Positions 1-10,667 of a stretch of DNA of 64,000 bases are shown here, one piece after another. Every line of letters starts with the position of its first letter. Position 1 is the stretch's first letter. The DNA is taken from positions 20,156,658-20,220,657 of the forward strand of contig NC_012871.2 of assembly GCF_000003195.3 (NCBI RefSeq). Direction: 5' to 3'. Source of the stretch: Sorghum bicolor (taxonomy: Eukaryota > Streptophyta > Magnoliopsida > Poales > Poaceae). Both the position numbers and the translations under genes were made by a program. The notes beneath the pieces were generated by a model that saw nothing but the letters and a program-made list of their open reading frames with translations, had not been told where the DNA came from and made no database searches.

Positions 1-3000
1 GAAGTTGGAGAGATCAAGCACATTTAGTTCATTTCTTAACATACAAAACCTAGCTTCATCTAGGGGTTTTGTGAAGATATCCGCCAATTGATTTTCCGTT
101 CCCACATTCTCTAGGGATATGTCACCTTTAGCAACATGATCCCTAAGGAAATGGTGGCGGATGTCAATATGTTTTGTGCGGGTGTGTTGAACCGGGTTGT
201 TTGCAAGTTTTACGGCACTTTCGTTGTCACACAACAAAGGTACTTTGTCTAGTACTACTTCATAGTCTAGCAAAGTTTGTTTCATGTAGAGTATTTGTGC
301 ACAACAAGCACCGGCGGCAATGTATTCCGCCTCGGCCGTTGACAAGGCAACACTATTTTGTTTCTTTGACATCCAAGAGACAAGTGATCTACCTAGGAAG
401 TGGCACCCTCCGGATGTGCTTTTTCTATCAATCCGGCACCCGGCATAATCCGAATCGGAATAGCCTATAAGTTGGAATCTTGCACCTTTGGGATACCACA
501 AGCCTAGCCAAGGTGTGTATTTTAGATACCTAAGAATTCTCTTGACCGCAATCAAGTGAGATTCCATAGGCATTGCTTGATATCTTGCACACATACACAC
601 ACTAAACATGATATCGGGCCTAGATGCGGTAAGGTAGAGTAGACTTCCTATCATGGAGCGATAGAGAGTCTTGTCAATTGGGTTACCTCCCTCATCCAAG
701 TCGAGATGCCCATTTGATGCCATGGGAGTCTTGATTGGCTTGCAATCCATCATCTTGAACCTCTTGAGAAGATCTTGAGTGTACTTCTCTTGAGAGATGA
801 AAACTCCTTCCTTCATTTGCTTGACTTGAAATCCTAGGAAGAAGGATAGCTCGCCAATCATGGACATCTCAAACTTCTTGGACATCAAATCACCAAATTC
901 CTTGCAAAAATCTTCATTAGTAGAGCCAAAGATAATATCATCAACATAAACTTGGCAAATGAAGATTTCCCCATTCATTTTCTTGGTGAAGTGTGTTGTG
1001 TCAACTTTCCCAATCTTGAAGCCCTTCTCAATGAGGAAGTCCCTAAGCCTCTCATACCAAGCTCTAGGAGCTTGCTTGAGACCATAGAGAGCCTTGGACA
1101 ACCGGTAGACATGCTTGGGGTACCTAGGGTCTTCAAAACCGGGGGGTTGCTCAACATAGACAAGCTCATTAATATAACCATTTAAAAAGGCACTTTTCAC
1201 ATCCATTTGAAATAACTTGATATCATGACTAGATGCATATGCAAGTAGGATACGGATTGCTTCAAGTCTTGCCACCGGTGCAAAGGTTTCACCGAAGTCA
1301 AGACCTTCCACTTGTGAAAAGCCTTTTGCCACGAGCCTTGCCTTGTTTCGCACCACTTTGCCTTGATCATCCTTCTTGTTCCGGAAGACCCATTTTGTTC
1401 CAACCACTCTTGCATCTTTGGGTCGCTCTTCAAGTGTCCAGACTTGGTTGCGAGAGAAGTTGTTTAACTCCTCTTGCATGGCCATGATCCAATCCGCATC
1501 ACGAAGAGCTTCCTCTATAGTCTTTGGTTCATCTTCAAGAGACACAAAAGCGTGATGTTCAATAAATAAAGCATGTCTAGAATGAGTAGTTACACCACGT
1601 GATGGACTCCCGATGATGAGATCTTGAGAGTGATCTTGGAGGAGATGTGATGTTCTTCTTGGTGCCACTTGAGGGGTTGGTTGGGGAGCATCAACATCTT
1701 GTGCTTGTGCCACCGCTTGCTCATGAGTGACTTGAGTGTCTTCATGAGCATCTCTCACATCCTTGTCTTCATCTTGTGGACCTTGTGATGTGGATGGTGG
1801 CTCAATAACTTGCACATCATCATCATCTTCTTTGGGCTTGATGTCTCCCACGGGCATGTTCTTCATGGCATCCCTCAATGGTTCACCACCTACATCATCA
1901 AGATTATCACTTGCTCCTTGGGAGCCATTAGTTTCATCAAATTCAACATCAAATGTTTCCTCAACCATGTTTGTGGCATGGTTAAAGACCCTATATGCCT
2001 TGGACTCTGATGAATAGCCAACCAAGTAGCCAATGTCACATCTTCTTTGGAACTTTCCCAAGTGTTGGCGCTTCTTGTAGATGTAGCATTTGCATCCAAA
2101 CACTCTAAAGAATGAGACATCGGGCTTCTTCCCATTGAGCAACTCATACGGTGTCTTCTCTAGGAACTTGTGAGGAAAGAACCGATTTGAAGCATAGCAT
2201 GCAGTGTTGATTGCCTCGGCCCACATCTTCTCCGAAGTGTTGTACTCATCTAGCATTGTTCTTGCCAAGGTGATCAATGTCCGGTTCTTTCTTTCTACAA
2301 CCCCATTTTGTTGTGGTGTGTATGTTGAGGAGAACTCATGCTTGATTCCCACTTCATCACAATACTCTTCAATGTTGGTGTTGTCAAACTCTTTGTCATT
2401 ATCACTTCTAATTTTCTTGATCTTCACATCAAATTGATTTTGGGCATTCTTTGCAAACTTCTTGAATATTGATGCAACTTCGGCCTTGTCTTGCAAGAAG
2501 AATGTCCAAGTGTACCGGGAGAAATCATCAACTATGACCAAGCAATATTTGTTGCCTCCAAGACTAGCATATGTGGTTGGTCCAAACAAATCCATGTGAA
2601 GTAGCTCAAGCACTCTTGAAGTAGAGAGATAGGCTTTGGTTGGATGTGTATTTGCAACTTGTTTGCCCGCTTGACATGCACTACAAAGCTTGTCCTTTTC
2701 AAATGTCACATCCTTCAAGCCTCTAATCAATTCTTTCTTCATCAACTTCTTGAGTGTACCCATTCCAACATGTGCTAACCTTCTATGCCACAACCACCCA
2801 AGTGAAGTCTTGGTGAATAAGCAAGTCTTGACATCAACTTCATCGGATGAGAAATCAACTACATATAAGTTGTTGTGTCGGAAGCCTTTGAATATCACTT
2901 CATTGTCATCTTCCTTGGTCACTATTACTTCCTTCTTCTTGAATAGGCATTCAAATCCAAGATCACAAAGTTGTCCAACCGAGAGCAAGTTGAAACTCAA

Positions 3001-3216
3001 TGATTGCACATAGAGCACATTGGTGATGGAGTTGTCATTTGATATAGCAACTTTTCCTAATCCCTTGACCTTGCCTTTTGAATTGTCACCAAATGTGATC
3101 TTCTCTTGGTTGTCAACATCTTCATCAAGAGAGGTGAACATCCGGGGATCTCCGGTCATATGTTGAGTACAACCACTATCAATTACCCAATGTGAACCAC
3201 CGGTCTTGTAGTTCAC
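1..3216 (-). CDS. pol: Copia pol polyprotein (partial, runs off left edge)
   Basis: Read on the minus strand, this region translates as a Copia polyprotein with domains in the usual order: protease (IDSGCTQHMTG, near 3180), integrase zinc-binding HHCC region (near 2700-2800), integrase catalytic core (LHMDLFGPT, IRSDNDKEF and VVERKNRTL), reverse transcriptase (QMDVKSAFLNG near 1200 and YVDDIIFGS near 940), and RNase H (GYSDSDYAG and STAEAEYIAA near 330-460). The order PR-IN-RT-RH defines Ty1/Copia. I saw no stop while reading the conserved segments, and the frame reaches position 1, so the C-terminus lies outside the window. There is no ATG: the frame opens just after a TAG at 3219-3217 and is offset from gag. 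It reads like a young, possibly autonomous copy. Confidence 0.9.
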   Translation of the reverse strand, partial: MNYKTGGSHWVIDSGCTQHMTGDPRMFTSLDEDVDNQEKITFGDNSKGKVKGLGKVAISNDNSITNVLYVQSLSFNLLSVGQLCDLGFECLFKKKEVIVTKEDDNEVIFKGFRHNNLYVVDFSSDEVDVKTCLFTKTSLGWLWHRRLAHVGMGTLKKLMKKELIRGLKDVTFEKDKLCSACQAGKQVANTHPTKAYLSTSRVLELLHMDLFGPTTYASLGGNKYCLVIVDDFSRYTWTFFLQDKAEVASIFKKFAKNAQNQFDVKIKKIRSDNDKEFDNTNIEEYCDEVGIKHEFSSTYTPQQNGVVERKNRTLITLARTMLDEYNTSEKMWAEAINTACYASNRFFPHKFLEKTPYELLNGKKPDVSFFRVFGCKCYIYKKRQHLGKFQRRCDIGYLVGYSSESKAYRVFNHATNMVEETFDVEFDETNGSQGASDNLDDVGGEPLRDAMKNMPVGDIKPKEDDDDVQVIEPPSTSQGPQDEDKDVRDAHEDTQVTHEQAVAQAQDVDAPQPTPQVAPRRTSHLLQDHSQDLIIGSPSRGVTTHSRHALFIEHHAFVSLEDEPKTIEEALRDADWIMAMQEELNNFSRNQVWTLEERPKDARVVGTKWVFRNKKDDQGKVVRNKARLVAKGFSQVEGLDFGETFAPVARLEAIRILLAYASSHDIKLFQMDVKSAFLNGYINELVYVEQPPGFEDPRYPKHVYRLSKALYGLKQAPRAWYERLRDFLIEKGFKIGKVDTTHFTKKMNGEIFICQVYVDDIIFGSTNEDFCKEFGDLMSKKFEMSMIGELSFFLGFQVKQMKEGVFISQEKYTQDLLKRFKMMDCKPIKTPMASNGHLDLDEGGNPIDKTLYRSMIGSLLYLTASRPDIMFSVCMCARYQAMPMESHLIAVKRILRYLKYTPWLGLWYPKGARFQLIGYSDSDYAGCRIDRKSTSGGCHFLGRSLVSWMSKKQNSVALSTAEAEYIAAGACCAQILYMKQTLLDYEVVLDKVPLLCDNESAVKLANNPVQHTRTKHIDIRHHFLRDHVAKGDISLENVGTENQLADIFTKPLDEARFCMLRNELNVLDLSNF

Positions 3217-3230
3217 CTACACACAAGAGA

Positions 3231-5651
3231 TCAAGCTTGAGATTTAGGGACCCACATTTGCTTAGGGCCCTTGACCTTCTCTACTAGTTGCTTTGGCACC
3301 CAAATCTTCTTTGGCCTTTGCTTGTTGGGCGGCCCCATGAAGCTAACCTTGACCTTGCCACACTTGTCTTTCCTTACAATGTAGTGAGCATTGAAGGCAA
3401 ATGGTCTTGCATGCTTGGGCAAGGGTGGTGGTAGTGGTGCCTTACACTCATGAGCAAAGTGTCCTTCTTGACCACATTCAAAGCATCTCTTTGGCTTTGG
3501 CTTACTTGGTTGATCATGAGTGGCTAGAGACTTGATGAGCTTTGTTTGATGAGCCTTGTAGCCAATCCCGCTCTTGTCCATCTTCATGACGGTGTTCATG
3601 AAAATCTCACTTTGAAGGTCCTTCCCCTTTGTGAACTTGGCTAACCCCATGGTTAGATGTTCCTTCTCTTTCTTGAGCTTATTGTTCTCTTGAGTTAGCT
3701 TCTTGATGATTGGGTCATTGTTGCTAGCTACCTCATCCAAGATGAATGTCTCATCTTCTTCTTGCTTGTCATACATCAAACCAAGCTTGAGATATTGATT
3801 TTCTTCCTTGAGCAACTTGTTCTCATATGCAAGCTTCTTGTCTTGATCAAGTGACTCAATCACAACGGTCTTGTGCTTGGCTTGTTCTTGCAACTCTTTC
3901 TTGAGCATAACAATTTCATCCTTGAGCTTGATAGTGTCCTCATAGCTCTCGGCCACTACCACTTTCTTGCCCTTGCAATCAACACATTTGCTTGTGCTCT
4001 CCACAAGTAAGTCATCACAAGATGTGGCTACATCAAGCTTAGCAACATTGTTAGTAGCAACATGTGTTTCAATTGCAAGTTCATAAGCAATCTCAAGGTT
4101 GTCATAGTTTGCTTTTAGAGTTGTTAACTCTTCTTTCATTGCTCTATATCTAGTGATAAGCTCATCATGAACACTCTCAAGTTTATCATGTTTTTCTTTG
4201 AGCTCTTTTAGAGAGAGTTTGAGCTCCTTGAGCTTAGTGGTCATGATCTCATTTTGATCTCTAAGCTCATCACTAGACTTAAGCTTTGCTAGAAGTGTGT
4301 CATTTTCAAGTTCAAGCTTTTCATTTTCACTTCTAGTTTTTCTTATGACTTTTGTGTACTTGTTAAGCAATTTTACAAGTTCATCATAAGAAGGTGATTC
4401 ATATTCACTATTACTTTCACTACTCTCATCCTCACTTTGTACCTTCCGGTCACCCTTAGCCATGAGGCATAGGTGTGTAGAGGATGTAGATGGTGGTGAA
4501 GATGATGGTGATGGAGCATCGATGGCAATGGCGGCAACCTTCTCATCATCACTTTCATTGCCGGAGGAGTCACCACTTGAGCTTTCAATGTCGGTGAGCC
4601 AATCACCAACAATGTAGGCCTTGCCATTCTTCTTCTTGTAGTGCTCCTTCTTCTTGCCACCTTTTTTCTTGTATTGCTTCTTCTCATTCTTGTCATCATC
4701 ACTTGAGTCATCTTGCTCTTTGTTCTTCTTTTTGTACTTGTCCTTCTTGGGCTTTGGACATTGATGAGCAAGATGACCAAGCTCACCACAATTGTAGCAA
4801 TCCATCTCAGAGATGGGCTTCCTCTTGCTACTTGTGAAGAACTTCTTCTTCTTGGAGTCAAAGTTGACTCTATTCTTGTTGAGCTTCTTCAACATCTTGG
4901 TGGTTCTTCTCACCATGAGGGCAATAGATGCATCATCATCACTTGAAGTTGATGACTCAACTTCAATCTTCTTATCCTTGCCCTTGTGAGAAGCCTTGAG
5001 AGCCAAGTCCTTCTTATCTTTCTTGGCCGATGAGGAGCCATCTTGGGGGTTCATGTGCATGTACATCTCATGAGCATTGATCTTTCCCAATATGGCGGTT
5101 GGTGTAGCGGTGGAAAGATCGCCTTGATGAAGCACCGTTACTATGTGCCCATATTTTTCAATGGGAAGCACACATAGTATTTTCCTTGCTACATCCGCCG
5201 CACTCATTTGAGTGAGTCCAAGTCTATTTAGCTCCTCTACAATGACATTCAAGCGAGAATACATTTCATTAGCATTTTCTTTGGGAAACATTTCAAATGT
5301 ATTAAGCTTGTTCATCACTAACTGATAGCGTTCCTCGCATTCACTCTTTGATCCCTCATGGAGCGCACAAAGTTCCTTCCAAAGAGCATTGGCGGTTTTG
5401 TGGCTCCGAACGCGGTTGAACACCTCCTTGCAAAGGCCTCTAAAGATGTGGTTTTTGGCCTTCGCATTCCACTTCTCGTTTTCTTGCTCTTGTGGAGTGA
5501 GAGCGGTGGCTCTTTCTGGAGGGGTAAACCCTTCGGTCGCGGCTTTTAGGCACTTTATGTCGCATGCCTCAAGGTATGACTCCATCCGTATTTTCCAATA
5601 CGAGAAGTCATCCCCATCGAACATGGGTGGCGGTCCATCCCCGTTAGACAT
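3231..5651 (-). CDS. gag: Copia Gag, SIRE/Maximus-like, two zinc knuckles
   Basis: An intact 806-residue ORF starts with ATG at 5651. The N-terminal third is the Gag capsid-like region (PMFDGDDFSYWKIRME near the start). Two CCHC zinc knuckles follow, CYNCGELGHLAHQC near residue 285 and CFECGQEGHFAHEC near residue 735. Between them lie a Lys-rich stretch, an acidic Ser/Asp-rich stretch and a long Lys/Glu/Leu coiled coil at about residues 420-690. Two knuckles and a long coiled coil are more than a minimal Copia Gag carries and suit the SIRE/Maximus lineage. Gag would form the particle and bind element RNA. It ends in TGA, 15 bases before the pol frame opens. Confidence 0.92.
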   Translation of the reverse strand: MSNGDGPPPMFDGDDFSYWKIRMESYLEACDIKCLKAATEGFTPPERATALTPQEQENEKWNAKAKNHIFRGLCKEVFNRVRSHKTANALWKELCALHEGSKSECEERYQLVMNKLNTFEMFPKENANEMYSRLNVIVEELNRLGLTQMSAADVARKILCVLPIEKYGHIVTVLHQGDLSTATPTAILGKINAHEMYMHMNPQDGSSSAKKDKKDLALKASHKGKDKKIEVESSTSSDDDASIALMVRRTTKMLKKLNKNRVNFDSKKKKFFTSSKRKPISEMDCYNCGELGHLAHQCPKPKKDKYKKKNKEQDDSSDDDKNEKKQYKKKGGKKKEHYKKKNGKAYIVGDWLTDIESSSGDSSGNESDDEKVAAIAIDAPSPSSSPPSTSSTHLCLMAKGDRKVQSEDESSESNSEYESPSYDELVKLLNKYTKVIRKTRSENEKLELENDTLLAKLKSSDELRDQNEIMTTKLKELKLSLKELKEKHDKLESVHDELITRYRAMKEELTTLKANYDNLEIAYELAIETHVATNNVAKLDVATSCDDLLVESTSKCVDCKGKKVVVAESYEDTIKLKDEIVMLKKELQEQAKHKTVVIESLDQDKKLAYENKLLKEENQYLKLGLMYDKQEEDETFILDEVASNNDPIIKKLTQENNKLKKEKEHLTMGLAKFTKGKDLQSEIFMNTVMKMDKSGIGYKAHQTKLIKSLATHDQPSKPKPKRCFECGQEGHFAHECKAPLPPPLPKHARPFAFNAHYIVRKDKCGKVKVSFMGPPNKQRPKKIWVPKQLVEKVKGPKQMWVPKSQA

Positions 5652-5690
5652 CTTTTCTCTAGGCGGTGAGGCCTAAATAATGAGCACTAG

Positions 5691-5702
5691 GCTCTGATAC
5701 CA
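5691..5702 (-). other. Copia primer-binding site (tRNA-Met)
   Basis: On the minus strand TGGTATCAGAGC lies two bases downstream of the LTR end. This is the usual Copia primer-binding site, complementary to the 3' end of initiator tRNA-Met, where minus-strand DNA synthesis begins. The gag ATG follows about 40 bases later. Confidence 0.9.
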
Positions 5703-5704
5703 AT

Positions 5705-7251
5705 TGAAAGGATCAAGATGCCCAAGAGGGGGGTGAATTGGGCTTCTCTAAAAATTTAAGCAACCTATAAGCTCCAATTCAACCCCTTGTGCCTAGAGTG
5801 TCCTAGAGAGCTACCGGATAAAAGTTTTGCAACCTAGTTCCAATCCTATTCTAGCAAGGCAATTCTAAGAATGTAAAAGCACAAAGTAAAAGCTAGAATG
5901 TAAAGGAGTAGTGGAAGAAAGTGCTCGGCGATGTTTTGCTGAGGTATCGGAGAGTCGCCACTCTCCACTAGTCCTCGTTGGAGCACCCGCGCAAGGGTCT
6001 TGCTCCCCCTTGGTCCGCGCGAGGACCAAGTGCTCTCTACGGGCTGATTCTTCGACACTCCGTCGCGGTGAATCGCCCAAAACCGCTCACAAGCTTGACA
6101 CGAGCCACCCACAAGAACTCCGGGTGGTCTTCGTGCCTCCAATCACCACCGAACCGTCTAGGTGATGGCGATCACCAAGAGTAACAAGCAAAGAACTCTC
6201 ACTCGACCCAAACAAGGCTCTAGAGAGTGGTGGATGCACACTTGACTCTTGGAACTCACTAGAGGAGGATTCTCTCAAGAAATCACTCAAAACTCAATCC
6301 TCTCTAGGCTCTTGCAACTCTCTTGCTCCACAACAAGTTTCTCTGATGTTCAAAATGGGCAAGAGAGCTCTCATGGACGAGGTGAAGGAGTATAAATACT
6401 ATCCACCAAGTCCAAAGGTCGGCCAACCGTTTTCCACTGAAAACGGGGTCACCGGACGCACATTATGTTGCACCGGACGCACTGCACCGAGCGTCCGGTG
6501 CTTCATAACGGCTAACTGTACTTCTTTCTGACAGGTCACCGGACGCTAACTTCCAGCGTCCGGTGCACCGTCCGGTGCTCGGGGAAACATTACATGCTCC
6601 CTGCGCATGGGACCGGACGCTACCCGGTGCGTCCGGTGCTAGCGTCCGGTGCTTAGGGAAACATTACAAGCTCCCTGGGTATGGGACCGGACGCTACCCG
6701 GTGCGTCCGGTGCTAGCGTCCGGTGCCTAACCCTAAGCACGGCACTGTTCTAACGGCTAAGGACCTCACCGGACGCACTCACAGAGCGTCCGGTGCAGCG
6801 TCCGGTGCTCCTTTGGGCACCCAAACTTCGTCGAAACGCGATCGCTCCAAAACGAAGTTGGTTCCTCTCAATCTAAGGACTATCTCTGAGCTGCCTAGTG
6901 CTAGGTTTACCAAGTGTGCACCACACCTAAACCTAAAGCCTTGCCTAAGTCAAGCTACTAGATCAAAGCCCCTCTTAATAGTACGGTCAAAGGAAAATAA
7001 AGTCCTAAACTACTCTAAGTGCCCTTCTTCACCATATGGCACTTAGACCTAGTCTAGTCTTGACAATGTCCATCCATCCTTTGAAAACCGAAACGATTTT
7101 CACTATTAAGTAGGCATGTACATCCCTGTCCATCGAGTACCTATATACCATGACCTTACCTATGACTTTGCCTCTGCAAAACATACGTTAGTCATAGTAA
7201 TCAATAATGTCATTAATCACCGAAATTACTAGGGGCCTAGATGCTCTTTCA
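5705..7251 (-). repeat. 5' LTR of the Copia element
   Basis: A 1547-bp LTR begins TGAAAG and ends CTTTCA on the plus strand, so the ends form the TG...CA inverted repeat. It adjoins the primer-binding site, which makes it the 5' LTR of the minus-strand element. A GC-rich part (6440-6810) is packed with CCGGACGC and GCGTCCGG motifs. The partner LTR lies left of the window, so the target duplication cannot be checked. The base after the LTR begins the right flank TGGTC. Confidence 0.88.
6582..6729. repeat. 74-bp tandem duplication within the Copia LTR
   Basis: Two near-identical adjacent units start at 6582 and 6656 with GGGAAACATTACA. Each carries a CCGGACGC motif followed by two GCGTCCGGTGC motifs. 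It looks like a recent tandem duplication in the regulatory part of the LTR. Confidence 0.8.
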
Positions 7252-8095
7252 TGGTCTCCAATCAGAACTCTTTTCGCGGACGACGCTCCAATCAATGTCA
7301 GTTTGATCCAATGGCTCACGTTCACTTGAGGGGACTATAAAACCAGACCCCCCTGGCCCCTGGAGGAGACAAGTTCATCATAGAGTTGAGAGGAGCCCTC
7401 GAAGGAATACCTCTCCTCTAAATAAAATTTCTTTTTAGGCTTAGCAACCAATGTGAGTAGAAATAGACCTTCTAGTTTCTACTAGATTGAGAGAGATAGA
7501 GTGGAGGTGTAGATCGGAGGAAGCCCGGCCTGTCGGTGTCTACTCCGAGTTTGTACCTGCGGGATCAAGTTCTCCTAACCCGAAGCTTGCTCCTAGGATT
7601 CTTTAGTATTTCGACTTCTAAATTCTAGTAAGTTCTTGTTTTATTGTTCTTTGGTTTATGAGTTTACTTTAATCTCTTCGCGTAGAGTTTAGAGTAATCA
7701 TCTCTAGCGTAGACATGGTGTTTGGGCTAGGATACTCATAGATATTCCCTGACTAGCTAGATCATGGTAGTAGCGAGGAACGTGACATTTCCGAGTTACC
7801 TTTGCAGACCATATCTCGTTAGCAGGAAGGATAGGGTTTATAGGTGTGGGTTGAACATCCTCTGTGGTGTCTAGATTCCGTTAGCCTCCCCAATAGAACA
7901 GTAGATCATCCTTACCAAGGTTAGAAAGAGATTACGGTTGTAGTCTTCTCTATTTATCACTCACATCGAGAAACATTCTTTGTAGCCTAAAGGGTTAGTA
8001 GTAATAGACCGGGTTAGTCAGATGCACTCTTTTCTCCTAGTGGTAAAAAAATAAATACGATACTCTGGATAACCTTCCGGGTGAAGTGCTCATCG
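7252..8095 (+). repeat. Truncated Gypsy LTR and start of its internal region
   Basis: This stretch has a promoter-like segment with a TATA box (ACTATAAAACC, near 7337) and a pyrimidine/purine-rich leader. It ends in sequence resembling the LTR-to-internal transition of grass Gypsy elements (AAATACGATACTCTGG near 8055, and GTGCGCTTG near 8100). The Copia element on the left abuts it at 7251, so it is probably the insertion target. No coding frame survives. Family assignment rests on remembered resemblance. Confidence 0.5.
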
Positions 8096-8722
8096 ATATC
8101 TGTGCGCTTGTGGATCAATTCCTTATTGCGTTCCCAAATATCAACAATATGCTTGTTCCTGTACATTTTTTTGGAGATGGATGACAAAGGGGGAAAGATA
8201 TTGATTAAAGCTTTAGATGTTCTTCATGTTTGGCATATTCTGAGATATGTACTGCAGCTGTAGTGCCTATGATGAGCTGTTATATCATCTTGTATCATGT
8301 TGAGTCTATGTGAGATGTTGAATAAGACATGATCTTTATCTTAGTGACTTGTGGACTTGGGAAATCTATGTGATGTTTGCTATGTGTGTTGGTTATAATT
8401 TTTAGATTTCTATTTTTGCAAGTGTGTTGCCATGACATCTGTTGGTGTATGTTTCATATTTATTCTTCTGTGATTTTGTACATGTCATGTGCATCACGGT
8501 TATATTGTTCACACTCACTTGCACCGGATGCAATGATTTAGGGGGAGCTTGTCACTCACTTAAAATGTGCAAATTGACCTTTATAGGTCTCATTATGAAC
8601 TCCATTCATATTGCACATATTAAGGGGGAGCTTCAAATAAATCATTAAACCCAAGAGCTTAAATTTATTATCTTTTGTAAGCTTTAATCAAGGTTGTCAT
8701 CAATCACCAAAAAGGGGGAGAT
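8096..8722 (+). repeat. 3' internal region of a plus-strand Copia element with several polypurine tracts
   Basis: This non-coding stretch holds four polypurine-tract-like motifs: AAAGGGGGAAA near 8188, TTAGGGGGAGC near 8538, TAAGGGGGAGC near 8621, and AAAAAGGGGGAGAT just before the LTR at 8723. The last is the working 3' polypurine tract by position. Repeated tracts in the 3' region are a known feature of SIRE/Maximus elements. The element's gag and pol are missing; it is truncated at about 8096. Confidence 0.65.
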
Positions 8723-10667
8723 TGTAAGTGCATTAAGCCACTTAATGTGTTTTGGATGATTGAATGACAACCATGATTAAAGGAACTAATGATCTTGCTA
8801 AGTGTGAAACAAGGAAAAGCTATCTCATAGGTATTTGATCCAAGTTTACAAAAGCCAAAATTATGTATTGCTGTATGAAGCTATCTAGTTCAAGCACAAA
8901 ACAACAATGCAAATGGAATTGTTGAAAAAGGCTTATTTATTGTGAAGATAGCTATCACTCATATGAAAGCAAAAATGAAAAGTATAAAATTGATTGGATG
9001 ATTCAAAGCAACATATGACTTGAAGTAGTTAATGGAAATGACTTGGTACATTTGAAGTCAAATCTATTTATTGAATGGAACCAAGTCATGTGCTCAAGAT
9101 GGCTATGCTCAAGATTAAAAACAAGTTTGACATGATGACATCCTCAGCTTATCAAGAATTGAAAGAAAGGCTTTGGTTTGATGGGAACTTCTCAAGTGGT
9201 TTCGATTTGATTTATCTTTTGATCTTGAGTTGATAGGAAAGCCGTACTATTAAGAGGGATGCATCATGATCATGGATTAATACTCTCTAGTGCTCAAGTC
9301 AACCCTTGTGAGGTCTTAGAGAGACTAATCTGAGAGTTGAACTCAATGTACACAGGCTGTGCATACCGGACGTGTCCGGTATGAGTACTGTTGTGCATAC
9401 TGACCTTTTGAGTTGTGGTGACCAGGGAGTTGTTCTGGCGCGCGTCAGCACTTTCGGTGCGCGTTAGTAGTGCTGACACGTCGGAAGTTCCGACGTATGT
9501 CGGGAGTTCCGACGTAGGCTTCTCCATGGTAGGGAATAGCAAGCTTTTAGGGGTATGCCTTTTGGCCTCGACCATATCGGACGTGTCCGGTATGATACCG
9601 GACGCGTCCGGTATGGCCAACGGCTAGTTAACGTCTAGTTTTCAAAACTGTCTTTATATACCCCTCAACCCTCTTCTTTTGGGGCTGCTGAATCTTCTGG
9701 TTTTGTGACACATTGCTGAGCTTTGCTAACTCTCCCCAACCCTCTCTTTGTGAGTGTTTGATCTACATTGACAAATCCAACTTGTGGGTTGAAAGTTTTT
9801 CGGTTTTGAGAGCAAACCACCACTTGAGCACTTGAGCATATTGTCTATCTCGTGATTTGCATTTGTTACTCTTGGACTCTTCGGTCCTAGGCGGTTAGGC
9901 GTCGCCGGAGAGCACCCAACTGTTTGTGGTTGCCTCGGATTGTTTGTGCAGGTTGGATTTCACCTCCGCAAGGGAAGAAATCACCTAGTGGAAGGAGGAG
10001 TTGGAGTTGGAAGAGACTCCGGCTAGAGTTACCTTCGCGGTATCCTCTAGGGAGGACCTTTGAGCTAGAGTGACCTTAGTGGTATCCTCTAGGTCATCGA
10101 GTGCCTTACCTGTAGCCCCCTCAACGGAGATTAGGTCTCTACGGAAACCGAACTTCGGTAAAACAAATTTTGTGTCTCCCTTTGTATTACATTTGAAACT
10201 TGTGTCTTATCTATTGAGTGAGCTACTCTGAAAGGGTTCTAGTATCATATATACTGTGATTGAGGTTCTTGCAGGGAGAGGAAGAAGTTTCACAGCACAA
10301 GGATTGAATATCCTCTGCTCGTGAATTCCAGACGCATCCGAGATCAAGCCGGACGTGTCCGAGTTGGACAGCACAACACTTCTTATATAAATTGTATTAC
10401 CTGTGTTGGATATCTCTTTGCAGGGTGTTGTATATTTATTCACCTTCATATAAGCTGTGTGTAGGTTTAAGGGAAGCTGGAGAACAGAAACAACTAGGTG
10501 CTTTGTGCTCGTGTATCTCGGACGTGTCTGAGTTGATACCGGATTCGTCCGGTATTTGCGAGTTGTCAAGAATATTTCTTTCTACGATCTAATCTCTATG
10601 GTGCAGTTGTAAATTTTCAGAAACGCCTATTCACCCTCCCTCTAGGCGCATCCTTGGTCCTTTCACA
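8723..10667 (+). repeat. 3' LTR of the truncated Copia element
   Basis: The LTR begins TGTAAGTGC immediately after the polypurine tract and ends near CTTTCACA, about 1.9 kb. It contains repeated palindromic CCGGACGTGTCCGG-type motifs near 9366, 9577 and 9600, and related variants at 10320-10555. A TATA-like TATATA at 9655 follows the first group. The exact 3' end could be 10665 or 10667. No coding capacity. Confidence 0.72.

Noticed and set aside
1763..2437. Ser-rich and other plus-strand ORFs
   Set aside because: Antisense shadows of the Copia pol frame, which reads through with conserved integrase and RT motifs.
4373..4861. 162-codon Arg/Ser-rich minus-strand ORF
   Set aside because: An alternative frame inside the intact Copia gag.
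6440..6810. Regular short repeats that might suggest a CRISPR array
   Set aside because: Spacing is irregular, units are palindromic and in both orientations, and the setting is a plant LTR.
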